A stretch of DNA of 64,000 nt, taken from Clusia tigrina. Taxonomy: Eukaryota; Arthropoda; Insecta; Diptera; Clusiidae. Of the stretch, positions 7,999 through 17,042 are shown in pieces. Position 1 is the first letter of the stretch, and every line of letters begins with the position of its first letter. The notes beneath the pieces are model-generated. The model saw only the letters and a program-made list of their open reading frames with translations, ran no database searches and was not told where the DNA came from. The stretch covers positions 129,253,829-129,317,828 of the forward strand of contig OV050032.1 in the NCBI GenBank assembly GCA_920105625.2, written 5' to 3'. The translations under genes and the position numbers were made by a program.

Positions 7999-10899
7999 GG
8001 ACATGTGTTAGCAGTGTTTTACAAGTGTAAACACAAGAATAACAACGTAAACATGTACGTGTGTGTATCAAATAACACACACAGCTCCGATTTTCAAAGT
8101 CAAGGCCAGTAGAAGGTGCCACTTAGAATCGAACGATTTAAGTTGACGTAATAAAAGTGCTTATTATGCACTGTGGCCGAACGAAGCATAGTAGGGAAAA
8201 ATATTTTTTTTAAATAATGATAAATATTGCACGTAATTAAAAAATAAAATGAAATAATAAGACAGTCGTGGGTAAGTAATATAAAACAAAACTTCGAATA
8301 TGTACATACACACACACGGCAGTGTATGCACTGAAATTCAATGCATGAGCATTAACGCCAGGCAACGGAACTGCTGGTGAAGTAAGTATATATATGAGTA
8401 TGTATATATGTGTATAAGATAAAGAATGAATATACGAATGTATATTTAGAGAAGTAAGTATTCTAGTTAGGAGGAATGGGTATGTGCGTATGTATATATT
8501 TGCAGATACTGCAGCAGGCTATATGTAGATATACTCGTACATAGGTTTTAACTGTTTATTGTTTAGGAAATTAGCGTATGGAAATTCGAAAAAATGTATA
8601 GTTAATTGGGGAAAATAACGTTAGTAATTAATTCTAGGTAAATTAAAGCGCCTTGAATGTATGCATGTATTCATATACGGGCTAATTACAGGATGGAAAA
8701 TAGAATCGTTAATGGATGTATACATATCAGGCTAGAAGTAAATTTAAATAAAAAGTAATTGTATGCGATGAAAGGTAATAGTCATGCAATGGACAAAGTT
8801 TTGACACAAACGGGATTATTTTGTATAATCTGGTTTTTGTCGGAGGGCCAATGAATTGGTTCAAAGTTGAAATGAGTGATAACTCACGTGTTGAAAAAGA
8901 GCACGAAAAATTAATCAGAGCAAAACTGATGCCCTATATGGCTATGAAAACGCATAATCCAGTCCTCTTTTCCTCCAGGATACGGTAGCGAATCCGATAA
9001 TGTAAGGGGAGAAGACGAGTGGACGGCAAATTGAATGATATAGCATTCAATTATGGAAAAAGCATGTTGTAGAAATATTGTTTTTTTTTATATAGCCAGG
9101 AATAGCGTATATTTAGGAAAAGTTATAAATTTAAAAAGATTATAATCTGTGTAAGAGTTCAGATTAAAATTAAAGGTAGTTGAAAATAATTAGAGTTACA
9201 AAAATTAATTGTTTAAAATCTAACTTTATAAATTAATTGTTTAAAATCTAACTTTATAATGAAATAAGCGTTCTAATAAAACAAAAAAAAACAAAAATTA
9301 TACTAATTTGGAAAATTATACCCAAGAGTATATATAGTACTTATAGTGTATTTATTTAAATATTATATAATTTTTAAATTCATTTATTAAGTTGACTTTG
9401 AAATGTTGGACAAAAATTAAACATAGAAGAAATATCAAACTAAAATGTATATTAGAAAATTAAGAAAATTATTATAGGTGTTCTCTAAATAGCTCTGATG
9501 ATGTGAAGCGAAGCAGGAAGTTCCGGGAACAGCGGATATCGGAAGACGGTGCGGACTAAAGGACCAACATAGTATTCGGAAAGATGCGTTTTTGAAAAAC
9601 AGAGATTTTTGGCAGTTATCTAAGGTTTGTGACCCCAAGGATGCCAACATATTAGATTGGGGATGAATGGCGACGGATGTAATTTTAATTTTGCGAAACG
9701 GCATATGGCCGCAGCATTTTAACGCGTTGTGGATGAGTTATTGACAAGCAACGAAAAATAAAAAAGTTTCCTTGAGGAGTCATTTTTTGAATTGGACAAT
9801 TTTATAGTACAATGTCCACCCAGTGTATCACGATCTCAACAGAATCGATTTTGAATAAGTTGAAGATGGGTAAAAGCTTAAGGAGGGTGACTGAAACCAC
9901 CACCAAATATAATAAGCAGAGGAAATTTGGCTCACGGAAGTTAATTGCTTCATTGAAGTATATGTCCAATCTAGAGTATGAACATATGATATGTGATTTA
10001 CATATGAAATATGAGTTAATACAAGAGGACACAGAGACTGGTAACCGACCAGAGTACACAAATTACATAATTGAACGTGTATCTCAGAAAAATACCGATT
10101 GTCTTCATATCAAAGCCAAACGATGTCAAATACCATTATGAGGAAGCTCAAGAGAAATACTTCCGCCATAAAACGTATTGCTGCAAAGTAAGACGGAGTA
10201 TTGTAATCTCTCATGTATTCCAAATGTTTTTTACAAGTTGAATACTATAAGCAGAGGCAGTACCACTTACAGCCGTGTGGCACACTATATAAATGGAAAG
10301 AAGAAGGCCACTAAAACCAAAGTTTTAATGGAAAACCAGATCGCCAACCTATAACATCTTTGTACGTACTGATCCAGAAAGAAGGGAGGGGTATGCAGAG
10401 TTCATCGAGGGATTTCACTCCGTCAACGGCAGCCGTCAACCGGATCAGCAGTTAGCAGAAGTATAACGTAAGATTTTAGATATAAATATCGGAATAGAAT
10501 ATAAGATCTTAAGTATAGGATTAAATTGTATTATCGCTAGTTGTTGAAAATTGTATATACGCCAATGAGAAAAGAGTCAATTAAAGACCAGATTATAAAA
10601 AGGGGAATATAAAAAAAAAGAATGATACATAAAAATAAGAAAAAACAAAAACAAAGTAAAAAAAAAAAAAAAAAACTACAAAAGAAAATAAAAGCTGGAG
10701 AAATAAAATATGGAAAAGAAAAGAATAAAAACCGTGATAGAACCCAAATAAGGCGATTTCAAAAAAAAAAATAAAATAAATAAATAAATAAAAACAAATT
10801 ATATGTAATATAGAGTTAAATGGATGCACATATTTGTTTGCAGTGCAAGAAAAATATTGTAGAGATTTAATGGAAGTTAGTTGCACTAACTTCTTTTAG
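7999..10899 (+). other. E1 long 3' region, largely non-coding
   Basis: 2.9 kb separates pol from the polypurine tract. No env-like glycoprotein, signal peptide plus furin site, or transmembrane anchor is visible. The first ~0.9 kb (about 8000-8880) and last ~0.55 kb (about 10360-10913) are recognisably similar to the same parts of E1b (58090 down to about 57250, and 56040 down to 55523). The middle (about 8900-10350) differs between copies. It contains a 28-bp near-perfect tandem duplication around 9205-9262 and A-rich tracts at about 10600-10790. Confidence 0.7.
9812..10141 (+). CDS. Unrecognised 109-codon ORF in the E1 3' region
   Basis: An ATG-initiated frame of 109 codons, basic and lysine/tyrosine-rich, lying between pol and the 3' LTR. 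I do not recognise a family. After its stop, another frame remains open for about 40 codons with plausible composition (contains EEAQEKYFRHKTYCCK), so the original frame may have been longer and later shifted. An acceptor-like TTTTATAG ends at 9807. I could not see this segment in E1b, so it may be a captured sequence or an accessory ORF specific to this copy. It may also be chance. Confidence 0.3.
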   Translation: MSTQCITISTESILNKLKMGKSLRRVTETTTKYNKQRKFGSRKLIASLKYMSNLEYEHMICDLHMKYELIQEDTETGNRPEYTNYIIERVSQKNTDCLHIKAKRCQIPL

Positions 10900-10913
10900 A
10901 AAGAGGGGAGGGA
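10900..10913 (+). promoter_or_regulatory. E1 polypurine tract
   Basis: AAAGAGGGGAGGGA directly precedes the 3' LTR and is the expected plus-strand primer site. The same tract, reverse complemented, abuts the LTR of E1b at 55509-55522. Confidence 0.9.
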
Positions 10914-11382
10914 TGTTGTGAGTTAGAATCAAGCTACCTACGCGTAGTTGACTCACAGCACCGGCTCCTATTAAATTCATTAAGAACGCACATATTTTTA
11001 GGGTGCAAATATTGTAAATGAACAGTATTTATGTATTAATTATGATGTAAACTTCTAGGGTGTTACAGTTCCGCAGTCAAGCTGACGAGGGGCATTTAGA
11101 ATGCACCGACGACATTTTACTTTCAGTAGGTCAGTTGGCTTGAGCCACTGACACCAAATAACAATTGCGTAACTGGAACACCAGAAAAGTGAAGACGTAG
11201 ACTGTAATGTTTATTTGTAAATAGTATATAAGAACTAGCATTTTAAGAATAAAGCCCCCTTGTTGTTTGAAACTTAAAATAGTGCAGTGCTCATTTAATA
11301 AAGTGGTGTAGGTTTCACAGGTTCCCGTGACAGGACATCCCAGAGGACATCTCTCGCTGACAAGCAGAACAGGACCCCAACA
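10914..11382 (+). repeat. E1 3' LTR
   Basis: 469 bp, equal in length to the 5' LTR and apparently one base different. It is followed by the CCAC target duplication (11383-11386) and then by the interrupted integrase of element F. Confidence 0.95.
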
Positions 11383-11386
11383 CCAC

Positions 11387-11610
11387 TTGCTCGTACTGTC
11401 TACTACAACCAGACATGATCTATTCATTATCGGCCCGAAAAACTCGATGTGAATGCGTGACCAGACTTCGTCACTTCTTTTCCAAGGAATTAACTCCTGC
11501 TTATTTGGACTCTGACTTGTCAAGCGACACGCATCGCAACTTTTTGCCACCAGTTCCAAATCCTGGCTTTGGGTTGGCCACCAACACGTTTCACGTGCCA
11601 TATACTTCAC
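11387..11610 (-). pseudogene. pol: Gypsy element F: integrase zinc-binding region
   Basis: The frame encodes the HHCC-type region of integrase (CDACRLTSQSP) and the first beta strand of the core (IHIEFFGPI, then VVVDSTSKW). In most gypsy integrases the residue before FFGP is the first catalytic Asp; here it reads IEFFGP, so that Asp appears to be Glu. The frame is cut at 11387 by E1 and resumes at 270. Confidence 0.85.
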
Positions 11611-11750
11611 AACATTTGCCTGCAGTGATTTTGGTACAATTACTCTGTAACCCCAAAAAATGCATCCCGATTCCTCGGAAAGTTCGAACCTTTTTCGAAA
11701 ATAGGCTAATAATTCACTGTCCTTGTTATCTTTTGGCCATCCGACATTGA

Positions 11751-12841
11751 TTAAATTAATTTGTCCCTTTGGGTCTCTATCTTAATCAACTCTAGATTAA
11801 TCATATTGCTTTCATTATTAACTTCACGAGTATAATTTAAGTAATCATCGGGCGGAAAATCTAAATCTGCCCTTTCCGATTCTTGCGGATGTCTTGAAAA
11901 ATAATCCGCTATATTTTCTTCGGACTTGACATGAGAAATGTCAAACTGATAACCCGATAACGTCAATGCTATTCGTTGAAGCCTATTGGATGCCATTACT
12001 GGAATTCCTTATTAGGGGCTGAAAATATGTTGTAACTGTTTGTTGTCAGTCACTAGAGTAAACTGACGGCCAAATATATACGAATGAAACTTTTTCACCC
12101 CGAAAAGAATGACTACCGCTTCCCGGTCCAGCTGTGAATATCTTCTCTCAGTCTCAGACAATGTTTTTGAAGCAAACTCAATCGGCTTCTCCTCCCCTAT
12201 GTTATCTACTTGTGACAAAATAGCACTCACCCCCACTGGACTGGCGTCAACAGTCAATTTAGTTTTGAAATTTGGGTAAAAATGTGCTAGGCACCTATTT
12301 GTAACAAGCAATTGCTTTAGCTGTTCTACCACCTCTGAACATTTTTTATTCCATTCAAACTTTTGATTTTTTTGTAGTAACTTTTGAAGTGGACTTAACA
12401 ACGTAGACATTTCGGGAATGAAACGTCTGTAAAAATTAACCATACCCAGAAAAGATTGAAGCTCCTTAACATTTGCTGGACTTGGTAAATTTTTAATTTC
12501 ATTCACTTTATCTGGATTTGTGTGCAGTCCACCTTTTTAATCACATGACCTAAGTATTTAATTTCCTTACAAACAAATTCACATTTCTGGCTTGCAAGTT
12601 TCAAGCCAGCTTTACTTAATATTGTGAGAACTTCCTCAAGCCTTTTAATATGAGTTTTTCTATCTGGAGCACTAATCAAGATGTCGTCTAGGAAAACTAC
12701 AACACCTCTCACTCCTAAAAGTAAAGACTCCATAATCTTTTGGAAAATGGCTGGTGCGGACGCAAGTCCGTAAATTAATCTCGTGTACTGGAACAGACCC
12801 TTCGATGTATAAATCGTGTATAAACTTACGTGACTCCTCAT
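11751..12841 (-). pseudogene. pol: Gypsy element F: reverse transcriptase and RNase H remnants
   Basis: Three pieces. 12503-12841 carries the RT palm with VVVFLDDILIS (YLDD box variant) and YGLASAPAIFQ. 12012-12506 carries the RT thumb/connection (FLGMVNFYRRFIPEM) and RNase H with LTVDASPVGVSAILSQ and KTLSETERRYSQLDREA. 11751-11996 carries the end of RNase H (ISHVKSEENIADYFSRHP). Each piece is separated by a stop or frame change, as is 12842-13000, where fragments of the RT fingers are still readable. No functional enzyme can come from this copy. Confidence 0.88.
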
Positions 12842-13000
12842 CCAACTCTATTTGCTGATATGCTGAACTCAAATCTAATTTTTAAATTCAACACCCTTGT
12901 GCAATTTTGCAAATATCTCCTCGACCTTAAAGTCACCGCATATACGAATGCCTCCATCTTTTTTTATAATCGGGACTATCGGCGTCCCCCACTCACAAAA

Positions 13001-14416
13001 CTAAACTGGTTTTAAAACCTTTAATTCAACCAACTTATCAATTTCTTTTTCAACTTTTTCCTTTATTGCCAAGGGGAGTGGTCTTGGTCTGAAAAATTTA
13101 GGTTTCATATCTTCTTTTACTCGTAACATTGCCTTGCCTTTGTTAAATAATCCTAAGGATCCTTCAAACAAATCTTTGAATTTAGCTATGATGCGGCTTT
13201 CTGCATTACTTTCCTTAGCATAATTTAAACTCGAAAACTCTATTTCAAAAGATTTCAAAAAACTTCTTCCCAACAGTGGTGGACCTCCATTTTCTATTAC
13301 TAGAAAAGGAATAACTTTTGTTACGTTTTTATATCGCACTGTTAAATCAAATGTACCTAATGGTGTTATGCTGGCCCCATTGTAAGCCTTCAACATCGTT
13401 TGAATTTCGCGTAAGCCGTATTTACGAAAAGAATTATAAAACGTTTTTTTCGAAATTACACAATTTTCAGACCCGGTATCTAATTGCATTGCATAATCTG
13501 CGTTATCAATGGAAACTGTAACGTTGATTGGACCATCGTTACTACTATTAATCGCGTACAACGGTAATTCATCTCTCTCTAAATAGTTAACACTTCTCGC
13601 TTTACACATTTTTTTCAAATGCCCTCGCTGCTTGCATGCATTACATTTATAATTTTTAAGTTTACATTTACTACTACTATGGTTATCATACCCGCATACT
13701 TCGCACTGTGGCTGCTGTTGGTGTTGCTTGCTATGCTCCTTCCCCCGCTGCTGCTTTTGTTGTTGTTGTTTTTGTCCATCTCTGTACGACTTTGCCCTTG
13801 CGTTGCCCTTCATGTAATTTACTTCCTCCGGCTCCAATTTAACCTCTCTCTGATGATGATTTCTCAGAACGTATTCCGTTACATTTGCGATTTCCACCAC
13901 ACGCTCAAAAGAAATTGAAACTGGTTCCATGAAAATTTTGTCACGGGTTGGACCTTTTTCCAAACCCATAATGAATTTGTCTCTAATCGCCATATTAAGC
14001 TGCTCACCAAAATCGCAGTCAATAGCCAATGCACGTACACGCACCGCCCATTCATTTATGGATTCATTCGGCGCCTTCACTGCATTGTAAAAATGGTAAA
14101 GTTCGGTGAACCCTGATGCTGTCGGTTTGAAATGCTTATCCATCACCTCCAAGCATTTAGTTAGAGTAACACCACCGCTGTCCACGTCTGTCGGACTTAA
14201 CAAGTTTTTCAACAATTTATATGCACTTTCCGACAATGCTGTGAGCAATACCGCCTTCTTACGGGCATCGTCCGTAATGTCGTAAACTATAAACAGTTGT
14301 TTCAGCTGCGTTTGGAACACATTCCAATCGTTCACTCCCAGCTCAAAATTTGGCACACGTACACTTGCTATGGACCTCGAATTTCCATCCACAGTGTTTG
14401 TTACAGTCTCTGGCAT
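13001..14416 (-). CDS. gag: Gypsy element F: gag-protease polyprotein, truncated by a stop
   Basis: An ATG-initiated frame of 471 codons. Residues ~1-190 are a gag capsid-like helical region (VPNFELGVNDWNVFQTQLKQ). Two zinc knuckles follow (CEVCGYDNHSSSKC and CNACKQRGHLKKMC at about residues 238-271), after a glutamine/lysine-rich linker. Then comes a retropepsin with MQLDTGSENCVI (DTG active site) and a GRSFL motif, and the beginning of RT (FFRPRPLPLAIKEKVEKEI). The frame stops at 13001 where RT should continue. The ATG at 14416 lies 55 bp inside the LTR boundary. Gag and protease in one frame without a shift contrasts with E1. Confidence 0.88.
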   Translation of the reverse strand: MPETVTNTVDGNSRSIASVRVPNFELGVNDWNVFQTQLKQLFIVYDITDDARKKAVLLTALSESAYKLLKNLLSPTDVDSGGVTLTKCLEVMDKHFKPTASGFTELYHFYNAVKAPNESINEWAVRVRALAIDCDFGEQLNMAIRDKFIMGLEKGPTRDKIFMEPVSISFERVVEIANVTEYVLRNHHQREVKLEPEEVNYMKGNARAKSYRDGQKQQQQKQQRGKEHSKQHQQQPQCEVCGYDNHSSSKCKLKNYKCNACKQRGHLKKMCKARSVNYLERDELPLYAINSSNDGPINVTVSIDNADYAMQLDTGSENCVISKKTFYNSFRKYGLREIQTMLKAYNGASITPLGTFDLTVRYKNVTKVIPFLVIENGGPPLLGRSFLKSFEIEFSSLNYAKESNAESRIIAKFKDLFEGSLGLFNKGKAMLRVKEDMKPKFFRPRPLPLAIKEKVEKEIDKLVELKVLKPV

Positions 14417-14471
14417 CGTTACTGACCTTCACTTGCCTTTTGTTGCTTAACCAATTAAACCTCGTCGCCAC

Positions 14472-14727
14472 TGTAAGCTGGTGATCGTTCTTCTTATATT
14501 TCTGTTCATAGACTGTTCGTTCTATTCGTTATTTCTTATCTACAACATATATTATTGACATTAGCTAAGAGATGCCAGATGGCTAGTAGATAATCTGGTT
14601 ACGTATGCATAGAGATGCCAGGTGGCTTACAGGTAATCTACATACGCATCTACTTATAATCTAATAGTATCAATATACCACAAATACAATTGAATTCTCT
14701 TTTTTCCTATTATATAAAATCTCAACA
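14472..14727 (-). repeat. LTR of element F (5' LTR on the minus strand)
   Basis: About 256 bp with TG...CA ends, beginning TGTTGAGATTT and ending CAGCTTACA on the minus strand. It is followed by a primer-binding-like TGGCGACGAG and then the gag ATG. It contains a duplicated motif (AGAGATGCCAGATGGCT and AGAGATGCCAGGTGGCT on the plus strand, near 14567 and 14610). The partner LTR is outside the window, so the ends are inferred from the TG/CA rule and the PBS. Confidence 0.75.
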
Positions 14728-14979
14728 TCATAAGCCGATAGCCCTGGCAGCTAGAGCTTATATATTTATTTATAATTTTAGTTGTAATGAATTTTAATAA
14801 AATAAAAATAAATAAATATATATAATTTAATTTATAACAAATTTTAATTATGATCTCTCAAAATAACTGATTGTTTTCACTGATTCAGGCAAAAAATGTA
14901 CAGGAATATATATGTACTTGTGTATGTACATATGTACCAATTTCATCGGTCCACCAGTAAACGGGAGTCCTTGATGTAT

Positions 14980-15790
14980 TGTTGGACCTTCGCGGCATCG
15001 CTGCATCACATGCTTCCTTAATGTACTTAGCGAGTTCCGCAGCCATGGTGCTTGCACTTTCGCCTTCAATAGACGCTGACTTCCAGATGACGTCAAACGA
15101 CTCCGCGTCGAACGCCCCCTTTCGCCAGCCAATTTTTGCGCCTTACGCGTGTACTGCTTTGTTCTTCGCTCCATGTCTATTATAATGGCATTGTGATCGC
15201 TGCCCGTGTATATATCACTGACTTTCCAGCTAATTCGACTGGCAGTTCTGTCGTCCGCAAAGGCTAGATCTATGAAGGACCTGCCTCGTCCATTGTCGAA
15301 TGTGTAGTGACATGGCGCATTCAACAGTACTAATTCAAGAAGCGCGAAGCATTCTTCAACTAAGCGTCCTCTAGCATTTGTGTGGCTACTGCCCCAAGTC
15401 CGAGACCACGCGTTGAAGTCGCCTGCAATAATTATGGGGTGTTTGCCTTTCGCTTCTTCCATCAGCGATGTCATCATTTCCCCGAACTGTCTCAATGTCC
15501 AACTTGGAGGAGCGTAGCAGCTGAAGAGGTAAATGTTCTCCAGTTTCACCCAGGTATAACCGTTCTCTCTGGTTTCCATCTTGCTCTGAGGGGTGGTCTC
15601 CCCAATGGACCAGATGGCTGCTCTGCCTGTTTCTTCCGCGGCCCAGTTTGGGGAATCCTTCCTTGCATAAGGTTCCGAAAATAGCGCCACATTTATAGTG
15701 CATCAGAAGATCCTGTGAAGCTTCACAATGATTTAGGTTGAGCTGAAGTACTCTCGTACCTTCTTCTTTTCCAATGCCTCCTGGTGTCGT
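14980..15790 (-). pseudogene. LINE1 endonuclease (APE type), frameshifted
   Basis: The apurinic-like endonuclease nicks the target in R1-clade LINEs. Visible motifs: VLQLNLNHCEASQDLL at the start (in the frame of 15386-15952), then after a frame change near 15690-15720 ALFSEPYA, IIIAGDFNAWSRTWGS, SFIDLAFAD and DIYTGSDHNAIIID, which are the catalytic and substrate blocks. The frame change and missing codons around 15700 and the loss of everything after WWTDEI make it non-functional. Confidence 0.85.
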
Positions 15791-15843
15791 GGACATTTCG
15801 TGCTGCCCGCTGGATGCGCCCCCTTGCACAAAGCACACTTTGC

Positions 15844-16548
15844 TTAATTTTGGCAATTCGCAGCCATGTGGCCAGTCTCGCCACACTTTCGGCAGAGTCC
15901 AGTTCGATCCGGCTCTTTGCATCCAGCCGCCTTGTGCCCATAGCCCCAGCACTTATAGCAGTGTAGTGGCGTTACGACTTCTGTTAGTCGGCAGCTCGCC
16001 CATCCTACACGCAGATGTTTTAATCCCAGTGCCTTCTTTGCATCCTCCGCCGGTAGGCTTAAAAAGGCCGCCTGTGTACCACCATAGCCTCTTATCAAGC
16101 TTTTAATAGCTTCCACATCTGGGCGCCGTATGTTCGCCTGGTATCGCAGTGCATCGCAGATCTCTTCTTTCGAAGAGATATCCGCGACGAGTCCCTTACA
16201 CTGTAGAGTCACCATGTGCGTGCGTACGTTCACTGTGGCTGCGTCCTTTACCACGCTTTCAATGGCCGTCTGGTATGTGGCCGCGTTCACTTCTTTGATT
16301 CTCTTCAGCTCTATGAGCAGTTCCCCTATTTGCGTTCGGCGGATAGTCTTCACAGCATCATTCAGTGACTTCAGCTGCTCACATTCCTTTACGCTCCGTA
16401 AGATGTTGGCGTATGACATCGCTTCATTTTTCGCACTTATAATTATCGCATCTGTTTTTGGTCTAATGGTCCTAGCCGTAGACTTCAATTTCTTCTGCGA
16501 TTTCTTCTGCATCTTTATCCACTCTGCATTAGTGCTGGGTCGAGGCAC
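15844..16548 (-). CDS. LINE1 gag-like ORF1 (5' part lost)
   Basis: ORF1 of an R1-clade LINE, the RNA-binding protein of the RNP. The C-terminus carries CCHC knuckles: CYKCWGYGHKAAGC, then CRKCGETGHMAANC, with further cysteines downstream in another frame (CALCKGAHPAG). The centre has the RRM-like block common to these gags (LIRGYGGTQAAFLSLPAEDAKK and LRVGWASCRLTE). The frame remains open upstream of the ATG at 16548 as far as the GTGTGTG tract, so this ATG is internal and the N-terminus is missing. Confidence 0.82.
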   Translation of the reverse strand: MPRPSTNAEWIKMQKKSQKKLKSTARTIRPKTDAIIISAKNEAMSYANILRSVKECEQLKSLNDAVKTIRRTQIGELLIELKRIKEVNAATYQTAIESVVKDAATVNVRTHMVTLQCKGLVADISSKEEICDALRYQANIRRPDVEAIKSLIRGYGGTQAAFLSLPAEDAKKALGLKHLRVGWASCRLTEVVTPLHCYKCWGYGHKAAGCKEPDRTGLCRKCGETGHMAANCQN

Positions 16549-17042
16549 TGCCGTAGCCTGTATTTTCCCGTGTGTGTGTGGTTTTTTTTTTTTTTGTGTG
16601 TATTGGAGGTGGAAATCTGCAACCAGACACTGGACGACGCGCCAGTAGTGTGGGGCTCTTACCCACTAAAACCACCCCCACTGACGCCTCCCCGACGGTA
16701 CATAGCCGCTAAGCAATACTTCATTCGGGAAGGGGAATGGCCAAAGGACCCCTCCTATGGATTCGCTGAACGTCGTCGCCACCCCAAGTGGCGGAGATCT
16801 CGCATTATTTCTGCCGAAGCGTCACAGACCACTTCCCATTTCTTGGGTCACTCGAGCATATGGTGCACGATATTGTCAGGAGTCACGGGCCCTCCGCAAA
16901 CTCTCTGAAGCACCGCTCTGGCACCGCTATACCGCGGGCATGCGAAAAGGACATGCTCCGCGTCCTCTGGCTCCGTGCCTCCACAGTTTTCACAACAGGG
17001 GGATTCATCCAGCCGGAATCTGTGCAAATATGCACGGAAACC

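Larger units (their letters stand above)
271..11382 (+). mobile_element. Gypsy-family LTR retrotransposon E1, complete
   Basis: The element is bounded by two 469-bp direct repeats (271-739 and 10914-11382) that begin TGTTGTGAG and end CCCCAACA. The flanks carry the same 4 bp, CCAC (267-270 and 11383-11386), so both ends are firm. Order: LTR, primer-binding site, leader, gag with three zinc knuckles, pol in protease-RT-RNase H-integrase order (Ty3/gypsy order), a 2.9-kb 3' region without pol, polypurine tract, LTR. I noticed one base difference between the LTRs (AAAGCCCAC versus AAAGCCCCC near 613 and 11256), which points to a recent insertion. It landed inside the integrase of element F. A decayed relative, E1b, lies at 55030-64000, and a related LTR fragment at 45811-46440. 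Confidence 0.95.
11387..14727 (-). mobile_element. Gypsy-family LTR retrotransposon F (host of E1), 5' part
   Basis: A minus-strand gypsy element with a short LTR (14472-14727), a 55-bp leader and one continuous gag-protease-RT reading direction. It continues at 1-270 beyond the E1 insertion. Gag and pol appear to have been fused in one frame, since protease follows the zinc knuckles without a stop. The RT, RNase H and integrase parts carry stops and frameshifts, so the copy is dead. Its 3' LTR lies left of the window. Confidence 0.9.
14911..16569 (-). mobile_element. R1-clade LINE fragment (LINE1), RT missing
   Basis: Minus-strand non-LTR element with gag (15844-16548) followed by endonuclease (about 14980-15790). 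It stops just after the WWTDEI block that leads into RT in this clade, in a TGTACATATG-type microsatellite (14911-14940). No RT or 3' UTR follows; the sequence to the left (14728-14910) is AT-rich with TAAATA-type repeats and then the LTR of F. The gag start is cut at 16560-16570, next to the 3' poly(A) of LINE2. Confidence 0.85.
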
